Source of the DNA: Anisakis pegreffii
Taxonomy: Eukaryota > Nematoda > Chromadorea > Rhabditida > Anisakidae
DNA length: 64,000 bases
Assembly: GCA_035041965.1 (NCBI GenBank)
Contig: JAPYMA010000485.1
Coordinates: forward strand, 124,001 to 188,000
Direction: 5' to 3'
Shown: piece after piece, positions 25,501 to 37,199 of the stretch
How the letters are laid out: the number at the start of each line of letters is the position of its first letter
Position numbering within the stretch: the first letter of the stretch is position 1
Translations under genes and position numbers: made by a program
The notes under the pieces: generated by a model
What the model was told of the DNA's origin: nothing
The model's input: only the letters and a program-made list of their open reading frames with translations
Databases searched by the model: none

Positions 25501-28500
25501 TCTTGAAGCAAGCCTTAATCATTCCCATCTAATTTATATGCAGTTATCTTTGCTGTTTGCCCTCTATCATTGATGTTCAGCTAAGGAAATAGACGCAATT
25601 CGGACGAATGACATGATCAACGACAGCTCGATGAACTTTTACGTAACATTTCATTGAATATTCAACTGATTATTCTGCTCTTCATTGGTTTATATCACGC
25701 TCATCTGGATGCATTTCTATGTAATAGACTAACAGAGATAATCACATTTTCTAATAAAAACCGAGAGCAGCAAAGTTCAATGAAAATTTGAGTCGGTTCC
25801 TCCCATAAGATTTGTTCGGCTTCAATATTCCATCTGTCAGTTCAACTGCATGTTCCAAAGACTGCAAGTCTTTTTACTTCGCTATTCGGAAACGTTTTCA
25901 TCCGATCGAAATGTACATAAATTCTCACTGAGTTCACTCATAGTGAGAGTTTATTGCCGAACTGAGCAAAGTTGTTCCATTCAAAAGGATCTTATGCTTG
26001 AATATCAAGTACATTTGCATGATTTTCGATCGAAATTATCAAATATGTAAGTGCTCGATGGTTCGATGAAAATCCATTGCGGATATTTTTTTACCTTTTT
26101 AGATAAACTTCGAACTTTTAATTATTTCGAAATTCAAGTTATATAATTCATGCGGTGCATTTCTTCCGTAAAAAATCGAAATTTCCGAAACGGCAGAATT
26201 CAGCTGACGTTAATACTGAGAGAAAATGGACTTGAAGCATTGCAAATAAATGTCTGAGAATCAAGAATTTCATATTCACATGCAAGTGTACTGTTATTAG
26301 CTTAGACCCGAGATGACAAGATGCCTCAGCATAGAATATGCAGTATGCCCTTGCGGCATGATCATTGGCATCATTATATGAATTATTAATTTGAATCTGA
26401 ATACTTAGTTCCTTGGATTTGTTCAATAATTTGTTCAATTAGCTCCTTCCTGATTTATAGTGAACATATTGGTTCAAAAAAAGTGTTTAAACATGTCCCG
26501 CATCGATATTACAATAATTATTCGATCCCCGGATTATCCCGGGATCAAAAATCGATCCCGGGATTGAAAAATCGTCGGGATTTTGCAAACCCTAATCAGA
26601 ACTAGCCATCATGCATGCCCTTTCAACTTAATAAACTAACAAAATTTTATCGCTAACTTAACAAAATTTTATCGCTTGCGATGTTGACCTACATTGTTTT
26701 TGAAAAATTGCATTTTCTGAACTGTGATATCTTATTTAACGATTCAGCTATTCATAAATAGTGAACGAACAGCTGAATCAATCGAAAATTTCCTGGAGCT
26801 TCTCTGACAAAATTCGACAAGGTCCATTATTCTGGATAAAAGCGTTGTTGGAACTGGAAAATGAAATCAGTACATGAACTAGAAACATACTGCATCGCAT
26901 CAGCACTATCCTTGCAGAGGCTTTGGATTTTGAACGCTTTTGAGCTGTACGTGCAACGCACGTATATGCCTGAAAAAAAAGATATTCGTTCCTTCGATTC
27001 GTTTCTTTATTGAGGCGGTTTCCATTCAATTTCATTTCCGGAGTTTAACCGCCACCACTGCAAACGTAAGATGTTCTTCTAATTTCATTCTTCATTTGTT
27101 TTCACCATGCCACTTTCATGCCGAATACATCAACTGACTCATTCGAAAACAGCTCAATCCCATTTTCAAGGCTTTGTAGTCGATGATGACAATAAAGATG
27201 CACAAAAATTGATGCATCCGGCACGACAAACAAAAATGGTCTTCTGTAGATTGCCTAACATACTCCATATCATTCAACAGTTTTTATACACATACAAATC
27301 TTGAGACGTTTTGCAAATAATGATGAATAAATGATTGAGGAATAATTCAAACATTCGCACAAATATGATATCATTTATGACGGATGAACCTCTTAGCAGT
27401 CCCTTCAAAAGCTGCAGTTGTCGCGAATCGATGATCATTTCAGATGGATCTTTATTAAGTATCATCGAAACTTTCTCTGCTATCGATTGATTTTCAACGT
27501 GAAATGCAGCTTTTTTGACTAAAATGAAACACATTTATTTATTGGGGTATCTCGATCACCCAATGTATCATTACGATAGTTGAAAAAGAAATTATGAATC
27601 ATTGATGTTGCTGGATTTCTTCATCGAACAATTCACAAGCTGTATATATACACTTTATCTGCGTGTTCTATACGAACGCTCGTCAGTTGTGTGCAGAGCT
27701 ATTGTGCTATTCCTAACAAATCAGTTTCTGCTATGATTCGGGATGAGCGGAGAAATGGAGAAGATTTTATTGAGGGAACATCACAAGGCGAACCTTACAG
27801 CAAGAGAACAACGGAACTGGAGATGAAGAATGCTTTTGCTGAGGAACACTGCAACTACGAATCTCTTGACATAAATTCTAGAGAATATCAGAAAATCCCC
27901 TTCACATTTATTTAAGTCTAGTCAATACTGCTTTGCAAGGGACCATTTTAAATAGGGTGAATTCTTTGAACGGACTCAGTTCAGTGGTGAGAGGTAGGTA
28001 AAGTGCTAAGAACGGACTAGTAATGTCTCCGTTCAGGGCATAATAGGAAAACTTTTCTAGAGAATATGTAAAATAGATTGCTTACAATCCATGAATAACG
28101 CAGCATTCGTGCTTCCAGGCCCACGAGGACCCTCAATTAGTTTAACGCCTTTCGAAGCACCGATACCAATGTATTTACCATCCGGAAGTGGTGGCATTTC
28201 ACGTTCCGCGAAACCGAAATCGGACGGATTGTACAAAAAATCTTGGTTTGATCCGTACGACACGAAACTGCCTCTGGAAACCGAATTTCAATCTTAGTCG
28301 ATCAGTCGATTCCATACAACTCTTGTTCACTCTACCAGTCGATGTCTATTATAAATGTAAGTGGTGGATCAGGTTTAGGTTCAAACGTTGAGTCCTCAAG
28401 CTCAAGTTCAGGTGATGCATGGGTTCGAGCTCAGGGATGCTAAACGAAGAGGAGGTATGTGTTCGGAGGTTATGTATAATATAATGCTGAACTGATCGGC

Positions 28501-31500
28501 ATTTCATTTCACTGAATATATTCAGTGAAATGGATTCTCTTTTCACTGGATACATACAGTGAAAAGAGAACTCTTCGAAAGGTCCTCGAAACTTCAAACG
28601 TTTTCGTTAGTTATCGTTATCGTTATTATTTTATACATAACTGTTTCCATCCTTCCATCACCTTCGCACCTCGGTGATAATTTAAGACTATTGGATTCAA
28701 CATTGATGATTTTACGAAGAATGTTTAGAGGGATTTTCGATGTCGACACCGGAAGGAACCACAGGATTTGCTGTAGTAACTGGAGCCACGAAATAATTTG
28801 TTATTTGTATTCTTTCGTTCAATAATACGATAATTTGTTTCTTTCAGGTGATTTATGAATTGTTAGATTATTATTTTGTGATAGTTCTGTTGTTGTGTGT
28901 AACGACTGTTATGTGAAATGAGAATTATTTGCTTAAGAATTATTTGATTATGAATTATTATTTATGAAATTATTGTTGTGAGAATAATTAGAAAATAACT
29001 TGTTAAAGCAGCATCACAAATATATTTCTACTTATCAGATTATAAAAAATTTATGTGAATGTAATATTGATATTTTCTCTTCAAAATTTATTCTCATACA
29101 TTCTTCACGTTATGTTTTATCTTTGAAATATTCTCAAAAACTATTTTTATCATATTCTTTGCATATCAGTTCTTTGAAATCCATATAAACGCTATTATGA
29201 AACAAAGCGCTTATATCAAGCATACTTATATCTTGCTCCTTCAATTTATTACTTATAATTCAAACTTATTTAATATTTGTTATTCTGCAAATTATTTTGC
29301 TAGATATTCGTTCGAAATATTTGCTTCATTGTAATTATTACGTGTAGGTTTAATTACCCAAGTTTGGGGTTATACAAAATTCGATAGAAGTTAATGGAAT
29401 TGTAAGAAATTTTGATGATAATATTGGTATTATTCGGTCCATAGAACACAGAATAAATTTTGTGATGAATTAATCAAAATATTGTTACCATCAATACAAC
29501 CTCTTCGTTGAATTATTAACTGAATTATTTGGTCGTATCATTACTGGAACTGAGTTATTTTATCGCATTATTCTTGGAATTGAATAACGCAATCGTATTA
29601 TCATTATTCGACTTAAACAACGGTATTATCGGTTTCTCCATTGAATTGCTGGGTTTTTGATTATTGGAACTAAGTGTTGGAACTGTTACCGTTTTAAAGA
29701 TAAAATCATTTGATCAATCATTTCCGAGTTATCACACTAGTGATGGGATCCGAGCGATAGCCGCTCGGAAAAATCCGACAGTTTCGCTCGGAATTTGGAA
29801 TTCCAACTGTCACAACGGCGAAAAGCCAATTCGATCGGAATTCCGATTGTCGGAACGTCGAAATGCCAGTTCGGTCGGAATCCGACCGAACGAAATTTCG
29901 CTCGGAAGCCATCACTACTAGGCACATCGAATATCATCTACAGCTACAACATATCCAATTATTAAATCACATTGTGAACAAGATATCATCGTCGCAGAGG
30001 TTGCTTCGAATTCTCAGATCATTATCAGATCAGATCAACTATTAGATCAGCCACAAAAGTAATCATCTCAATTGTGCTTGTTCTATTTTTGTTGCTTTTA
30101 TTCCTATTGTTCATTCCGTTAATATCTCACGTCTCACACCTATCCACCCTCTTTCAGATATGGTACCATGAGACGGGAGTGACGAACCATAGAGAAGAAT
30201 GTCAGCAATAGAAATAAGAATACATCGCAGTTAGAAGGGCGAGGCAATACACAGATAATTTGTGCGATTACGAGGTTAAGGTAAGAGATAAAGAAGAGAT
30301 GTGAAAGTCTGATAGGGAAAGATATTCATTTTTGGAAAGATATATAGAATCGATAATGAGTTCCATGAAAAATGGATTGCGAGAGTGAATAAGAAAAACC
30401 AAGAGGAAGAGAGAAAACTTTACGAAGAAATTTGTGACAGAGAGAAGAGTTTTTTTAGAAACGTTAGCTGATGGTGCTGATGCCATCAGCGTCCTAAAAT
30501 ACCGAATGGAGGAACTAGGCAGGGCAAAAGCAGCACTCAGAAAGACAATTGTGAAAGATGATGAGTCATTCAAAAGTGAAAGATGATGAGTCATTCAAAT
30601 GATGAGTCATACCACAGACAAAACTTCCAGAATTTCGAGAAGACCCGCTAGATTGGCAGGGATTTTGGGAGATTTTTGAATCATTTCTTGATCACAGGTA
30701 GTTAAATTCATGCATTTAAAGAACTGTCTAGCGGGGAACGCGAAAGCTGCACTTGAAAGTCGTCCCATAACAAATGAAAACTACGCCGAAGCTAAAAAGA
30801 TCTTATGTCAATAGAAAATTTCGAGAATTCACGAGTTATTCGAAAATATATCCATCGCATGCTGCAAGTTTTACCCAAATGCTCTGAAGGGTTAACTGAT
30901 CTTAAACATTTAGATGAGGTCCTATCAAAAGCCTGTAGACAATTAAAATCAGTTAGTGAGCCCCTAGATAACCCTTTCTAGCTATGAGTGTCGTAGAAAA
31001 ACTTCCACCTAAGATAATATTTGAAGCGATAGTGGTTGACGAAGACGATGAATACAGTTTGGAAGTATTACGTAGGAAATTAAAGAAATACTTGAATGTG
31101 AGAGGTAGGGTGTTGAATTATACAGAGAGTGCGAGACATGGAGCGGTAGTAAAAACGAATTTAGTAGTGAAAGCTCTCCCACTTCTCGCGTCTCGTCGGG
31201 AACGTCATTTGTGGATGAGAAGACACTCTTGACGAGATATGGAACTTTCAAGGCTAAACTAAACGAAATGAGACTTGAAACGATCACTGGTTGACATCTT
31301 TAGCTTACGCTTAGCATAATTAGCCTACATTTTGTGCTGCAGAAGATCGTTGCTTGTTTGATCGAGAAGTTCAGTCACAAACAAATAAGAGCATGTCAGT
31401 GAACTAGATAGACTTGAAAGCTATTCGTTTGTACAATTCATATGGTACAATGGAATCTTTAAATAGCAAAGCTTTCAAGGTTCTTGAAACTAACTCTGTG

Positions 31501-33298
31501 AAAAACGCTTGTTGTGATAGAAGCAGTTCGAAGAACTGCAGCAGACTTCGATTCCGTTCGTTCGCGTCTGCAGCTTGCTTCAAGTCGTTCGTCGTCAGTT
31601 GAAAATCCTCAGTGCACCGTTTTACCTGCAAACAAATTCGTTAGTTTCTTCGATTTCGCATTCAAAAAATTCGAAAATCTACTGCTGAAAGTATGAGATG
31701 TCCAGAACATATGATGAGGTGAGTGAACTGTTGAGCTATAAAAATTGTTGAAAATGAATTTCGCAATGGGTGGATTCTTTCAGTCTCTTGATTTTCCTTG
31801 AATCGAGCCTCTTCAACGTTACTGACTTCGTGACCATGATAGTTGCTAACCTCGGGCTTGACCGAGGTGATGATGAATCTAAAGCCACAGAACTAAAGTC
31901 GTATGAAAGAATCGAAACTCACACTGAAAGTTACACGAGTGCACTCAGCACTCACCACTCCTTCTCGTAATTCCTTCGGCAAAATTTCGAATGTTTTTTC
32001 CTGAAAATTGAATGTCATCCATTTTTATGCTCACAAGTGAGCTGAAGGTTTGCGCTATAAGATTAGTCATCACTTCGTAAAAATTGATAATTCTAGAAAT
32101 TTTCAAAATCGCATGGAATTTATTCCATAAATGGATAGTTTTTCTTTGTGCAGTTCCCGTTGGATATTTGATTGAGAAGTGTGAAACGTTCTGTGGAAAC
32201 CGTCGACGAACACTGAAAAAATGAATTCGATAAAACTCAAACCTCGCCTTCTTTGATGGCCAATTGATCCATCGTATAAAGAATGGAGGCGCGATCATAG
32301 ACCAGTCCCTCGCGTTTTCCGAAAAAACTTTTTTCTCTGTCCACAACCGTCGTGAATATTTCAACACACTTGTTTTTTCTTTCGATCGATGGATAGCTTC
32401 AAGAACAGAAAACTTTACTTCAACCGAAATAGCAAAACATTTTACTTTCTGAAGAAGAATTCCTTTCAGAGATTTGATCCTAGTGCAATTGAACCTAATA
32501 CAGTACTATTGTCTGTGTCCTTCAGAGAAGATTTAGAGCATTCTCTGAAATCTGTTAAGTTTAATCTGTTATCTCAATGAGGAGAATCGGAGCAGAAGCC
32601 TTCAAATCAAGCTCTATTCGATCGGACTCACGTTCATCTCCGATTGCAAACATTAATTCAGCAGCTACCTAGTCGTAAAGGCCAGAGGTTAAGCTGTTCT
32701 GTCAGACAACTTTTGCAGTTTGGCGAAGAAGAGCATTATCTCAATGAATGCAAGTTCCTTTAAATCAAAGCAATACCTGATTGTATTCAACGAGGATTAT
32801 TATTTTGAGATTCGAAAAGTTGACATTATAATTAAGAAATGGGCGATAAAATTCACTCGTCTTTAGTTTGCTTAGTGATTTCCTTTGTTGGTATTTCGCC
32901 CTCTTTTCCAGCTGTTTTCTGCGATACCTGTGGTGGGAATTGCTCCATAATGCGAATGTCATATCGATAGACTGGTATATTGCACTTCGGTATGATCCCG
33001 CGTATGTTTGTAACTAAGTCGATCATTCTCGCATGACGCTGGCCAGGATTCAATTTGTCCGCATAGTTGATTGGAGATACCTTCAAGCACACCAAATCAG
33101 TCGTCATCACATATTTCTAAGTCAAATCTCCTCGGATAATCTCAGAAGCATTTCAGAAACAGTGATTGCAAATTTGAAAGGGAATCATAGAAAAAATTCT
33201 CCGAAAATGTACCTGCATTGCTGCAGTGTCTCTTTCTAACTGCTGGATTTTGTTTGAGGATTTGGCTTGCGGATTTTGCTTTGCTGATTTCACTTTTG
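19513..33298 (-). CDS. WAGO-like Argonaute, copy 2 (apparently intact)
   Basis: Small-RNA-guided silencing protein. Exons: 33298-33213, 33116-32857, 32396-32243, 32000-31956, 31625-31495, 28273-28086, 27518-27390, 26969-26891, 25286-25079, 24689-24561, 24383-24309, 24009-23897, 22969-22788, 22436-22271, 22026-21912, 21733-21659, 21217-21092, 20854-20732, 20520-20401, 20254-20064, 19630-19513 (TGA). All join in frame, about 937 residues plus an unfound 5' end. N (IPVYRYDIRI), L1 (PDGKYIGIGASKG), PAZ (GIYVRCTY, VREYFKIKYN), L2, MID and PIWI are clear. Catalytic Asp residues are present in GLDIAHP and RDGISEGQ; the final His is Asn (PAPIIIAN), arguing against slicing. In MID the 5'-phosphate-binding Tyr is His (LHERMK) while the Lys and TQD Gln remain, a WAGO-like pattern. 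The tail ends GYADKPLSNCRFNA. Likely role: secondary siRNA effector, by inference. Confidence 0.94.
23250..23291. repeat. Perfect 15-bp-arm hairpin in MID intron
   Basis: Arms GATCTTAACATCTTG (23250-23264) and its exact complement (23277-23291) enclose a 12-base AT loop. It is absent from the matching intron of unit 1, so it is specific to copy 2. Confidence 0.7.
25374..26594. mobile_element. Non-autonomous hAT element, copy A (1221 bp)
   Basis: Starts TAGAGTTTGCACGGGATCCC and ends CGGGATTTTGCAAACCCTA. The 8-bp duplications are ATCGGAAC (25366-25373) and ATCAGAAC (26595-26602). The homologous intron in unit 1 (near 7880) holds the single uninterrupted site ATTAGAAC followed by TAGCC, confirming the boundaries and a post-duplication insertion. 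Both ends are rich in ATCCCGGGAT palindromes. Internal frames (such as 26148-26438 minus) are shared with copy B but carry no transposase domain I recognise. Confidence 0.9.
27643..27915 (+). other. Intronic TATA box plus conserved small ORF (copy 2)
   Basis: Counterpart of 10309-10588, nearly base-identical through the TATATATA box and the 74-codon frame at 27691-27915. It is antisense to the surrounding Argonaute intron. The identity is far above that of neighbouring introns, so its persistence may reflect gene conversion rather than coding constraint. Confidence 0.3.
28506..28570. repeat. Two adjacent hairpins in L1-N intron of copy 2
   Basis: The first has 12-bp arms (28506-28517, 28520-28531, ATTTCACTGAAT); the second has 14-bp arms (28535-28548, 28557-28570, TTCTCTTTTCACTG) with an 8-base loop. 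Both arms share the TTTCACTG core, suggesting one arose from the other. Not present in unit 1. Confidence 0.65.
28828..31218 (+). mobile_element. BEL/Pao retrotransposon 5' fragment with broken gag
   Basis: This block is missing from the matching place in unit 1 (12712/12847). After an AT-rich leader, frames from about 30617 encode the DUF1759-type Gag core: LPEFREDPLDWQGFWEIF, then KFMHLKNCLAGNAKAALES, then KLPPKIIFEAIVV-like text from about 30999, in different frames separated by stops. No protease, RT or integrase follows; the element is cut off at about 31218. It lies antisense in an intron of Argonaute copy 2 and is clearly dead. Confidence 0.85.
29738..29917. mobile_element. Small palindromic MITE nested in the BEL fragment
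   Basis: The ends are inverted (TAGTGATGGGATCCGAGCGA against the complement of the right end, TAGTGATGGCTTCCGAGCGA) and the interior repeats TCGGAATTCCGA-type palindromes. No clean target duplication was found. It sits inside the leader of the BEL/Pao fragment, so it inserted there later or was carried with it. Confidence 0.6.
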
Positions 33299-34789
33299 CT
33301 ATAAAATAGCATCAGTTCAAATTACGGATACGTATTTAAAAAGCAGTGTCAATTCCATAAAGTACGGAGTTTGTGAAAAGTGAACGAACAAAAGGAATGT
33401 TTATCCGATGTGACCAAGATAACGTACGTGGCATTTTGCTTAGTCAACGCAAGCAATTTGTCAGAGCCAACTTTTGTTGTTATTAGCTGAAAATTGATAG
33501 TTTTACCACTGAATTGGGCAACTAGCGAAACTGAAAACGTTTTCTTAGGTCCGACATTGCGACGTTTCAAGCCATCATCATGACGAATTGAATAGTAGGA
33601 TTCATAAAGATAGAAAAGACTGCATTGTTCATATTTGGTTGATGAGCGCACTTCTAGGATCATGTGCATCTACCGAAGTATTCGATTACTAATTGCAAAA
33701 AAAGTTTTGGTTGTTTTGAAGCATTTGTACGGTGAAGTAGAAATGATGGTTCATCACGCGGCTGGAGAAATCATTAAATCTGTCTATCTTTGATCTACTT
33801 TGCAGAGATTGATGATGGAAAGGGTTGGAACTAGTGTTAGGATGAGATCGAATCATATGCGGAAATCGTCGACGTCGGAGGCTTTAGAAACGTCGTAGGT
33901 GCTCAGAGGGCACCTAACCACCAATGATTTGAATGAAGGAAGGCTATAGGGACACTTTATATGTGCACGTCACATCAGGCGTTCCCCTTATCAGCTTTAT
34001 TTTGAATGCAAAACCTTTCGTCAGTTAATTTTTGATTCAATGCGATTTTGTTTGTTTGTCATTCCATAATCAACAACAAATAAACTATTCCCATGGTATA
34101 ACTGCATGATCAAATTTATTGTATGCTGTCAATGTACTCACCTATGTCAACACGTTAATATACACATAAACGTATTATTCCGAAACGAGATGTTTTTGAA
34201 CTTTGGAGACATTCGTTGAATAGAATTTGATCAGAAGACTGACATTTTAACACCAATATACTGTGAAATGTTGAGAAAACGGTAGCAGAAGAGCATTTTA
34301 ACGTTTGTAACGAGTTTCAATTGTCGGAAAGTGAATTCAAAAAAGGGCGAACTATCTGTTACTCTTTAGCAAAGTGACAGTTCAACTCTGGATTGTCCGT
34401 TATGCTTACAGTTAGAATGTGAGTGCTCGATGATTCAGCTCGTGTGCTAATAGTAGAAAACATCGCAATCGTTTTCATCGTTTTGGAGATGAAAAATGAT
34501 TTGTTTGCGATCAAATGATCACACTCGCGAGTATCGTTGCGTTATCATTTACAATCAAATTGCACTTCTTCAAATCGAGGCTAATCGAACAACAATAAAT
34601 TATCAAAAATTGTAAGATGGTAGTCACATGTCTCGAATCGTATCAATGTTACGTTCGATCGAATCTTGAAATTTTACAATAAAATTTGTTATCATAGGAT
34701 GATATCCATCAAGCTGAGAGAATTGTAAAAATTTCTTTAGAAAACAATAATGGCTTATCTGAGTTGATGGAACTCACTGGTTCACTTAC

Positions 34790-34830
34790 TTCGTTGACAT
34801 CACCGTTTGCGTTCCAGAAACTGTCTTTGG
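34790..34830 (-). other. Candidate 5' exon of Argonaute copy 2
   Basis: Counterpart of 16227-16267, bounded by CAG and GTAAGT and identical over the 41 bases. Conservation of both splice signals while the flanks diverge suggests a real exon, coding or untranslated. Confidence 0.3.
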
Positions 34831-35541
34831 CTGTGTAAATGAAACAAAAGTCGGAAATCATTTATATCGGGCTAGGATTAGTCTCATTAACAAGATTAGT
34901 TTAACGATCAGTACAAAGTTGATGTGCATTAAACTTAGCAGTAACAGTATGTACGATATGAGCATTTTCAAAAGACCCAAAATTGGTAAATCAACCAATT
35001 AGCAGTGGATAACTTTGAATAAATTAGTGGATAGAAAGGAGATAAATAGTCTTTTTCGGATTGCAGCGGTTCACAAGGGAATGAACGTTATCTGCTGCAG
35101 TTTAGTGATTTATAAATTGATGGAATTTTGAATTTGACATGTACAGAAATGAATCAGAAATGTACTTCCGGCATTACTTGAAAATTTGGGTGTCCCTTCT
35201 CTAATTTCATGATAATACAACTTTTTGGTCCTTCTTTTTGGAACACTTCGTACGTTTCAAATAGGGTTCGTTTGATATTCCGCTCATCGTTAATGCTCAA
35301 TAAGTAGTTAGCATCTTAAATTTATCAATTGTAGAACTGCATATGTTGTTAACATTTCACTTTTTAGTGTGATGAGAGACAGTTTTCGACTTGAATGCTT
35401 TTATCAATGAAACATCGCCGAGCTAAGATTCCAACATCGATCTTTTAGAGAAAAACTTTGAGTTGCATAATTCTTTGCGAATTTGCTCTGATATACAAAA
35501 CTGTTCAGTTAACATTTATTTTTTCAGTGAATAATCTAAAC

Positions 35542-36812
35542 CAGCGGTTCTCACGTTCGGGTGCTCCATTACTGATTATGATGATCTGGCACGCCGTTGT
35601 TAACCTTCCCCCGCCCCTCTCCAGACAAAAAAAATCACAGTTTCTGCGTAAATCTTCGGGAAAAAAAGGAAAACTGGTCCGGAAATTCCTTAGTAGCGTG
35701 AAAGAAATTAATTTTCTGGAATAAAACATGTATTTTTAGAACTTTATTTATCCACTGCAGAAACAACATGGATCTTGGCAATCAAAAAGGAAAAACAATG
35801 AAAAAACAACATTCTTTGGCGATAAAAAAATGAAGGTTAAAAACAATTTCAATAACTCATAAAGACGGAAGATTTAGTTAACATCTAACTATTATCATGG
35901 GAGTAATTACCGTGAGTAATTAGTGAGTAATTACCATGAAAAAGCAATCATTTCATCAAAGTAATAGGTAATGAATAAGTAAAGTTTCATCGGACGGATG
36001 AAAATAAATTCGAATTATCGAACGTTTTGAGATGCGACAGGTACATTATGTCTGGAATTGCCATTCTACTTTTCAAGCATTTCAGTCGTTAACGTCCTAA
36101 GAAACGTTGTCTTCATCACGGAGGAAGTTTTATAGCCGTTGAAAAAACATTCATAAAAGATTGAAAAATTGGAAATTGTAAAAACTGAAAAAAGAAATCG
36201 ATATCGTCAAATTTAGGAATACTCACTCGATCGTCCTACACCAAACCAATGATCTTTTCTGTCCTACCAAACAGCTCAATCAGTCCTTATTGCTCATAAG
36301 AGATGAAGACAGCCAATATATTGAAACGCTTACGAGATATTTGTGACTTCTTCAAACTGACTTTTGTTCAGACCTAAACGAACTAAACATATTCAGAAAA
36401 AAGATAAGGACGAGTGTTTCCATAAGCGTTTAGATATCGGAGTGAAAAATACACTGTCACAATGGCGTTTCATCATAACAAAACAACACCAAATATTAGT
36501 CTCTTACAGTCAATCCACAATGTTGATGAGAGACGATGTCAGTCAATGTATTGAAGAACTCACGAAATATTGTGACTACACAGACTTTTGTTTGGGCTCG
36601 GATGAGCTGATGATACTCGGAAAATAGGAGAAGGAAGAGTGCTGACATGGAGCAATCGCATTTACATACCCAAGTGAAAAAACATCATCACACTGGCATT
36701 CTATCATAACATAACAACTGCACGAAATACTAATTTCCCGACCCCCTCCGCTAACCCCGCGAGACCCCCAGAATATCTAAAATAGGTAATTTCACCCCTA
36801 TGAGAACCACTG
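35542..36812. mobile_element. hAT element with CAGCGGTTCTCA ends
   Basis: The left end is CAGCGGTTCTCACGTTCGG and the right end is CCCTATGAGAACCACTG, the typical inverted ends of hAT elements. The interior is 1271 bp, AT-rich, with no intact transposase. The 8-mers outside the ends do not match. Instead the host DNA at 35391-35541 reappears inverted at about 36845-36983, so the insertion is tied to a local rearrangement. A shorter relative is at 55554-56270. Confidence 0.75.
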
Positions 36813-37199
36813 TCTCAGCTTGATGCTTATTGAATCCTGATCGTTCAGATCATTCTCTCAATAAATATGTGCTTACAAAACAGTTTTGTATATCAGATTA
36901 AACTCGCAAAGAAATATGCAACTTAAAGTTTTTCGATAAAAAATAGATGATGGAATGTTATTGATAAGAGCAATAAATTCAAACACTTCATATTCAACCG
37001 ACTCACCTCTCCTTTCGAGGGCACCCCATTCCGATTTCTCTTTGACAAGATGAAAAATCGTTTTTTGAATCCAGAGGTAATAAACCGAACAAATGAAGAA
37101 GAAACAAACAAATAATTCTCGAACGAACACGATCATCACGTAAAATTTCGTACCAATGTTTATCTGCAGATGAAAGCTAGCACACAACAAAAAATAATA

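Larger units (their letters stand above)
19190..37190. repeat. Segmental tandem duplication, unit 2
   Basis: Second unit of the Argonaute-bearing duplication in the same orientation as unit 1. It carries insertions absent from unit 1: about 240 bp at 19262-19500, a hAT element at 25374-26594, a BEL/Pao fragment at 28828-31218 and a hAT element with inverted host flanks at 35391-36983. Confidence 0.92.

Noticed and set aside
36364..36627. 87-codon frame inside the hAT element
   Set aside because: No transposase motif, and the related element at 55554-56270 lacks it; most likely chance.
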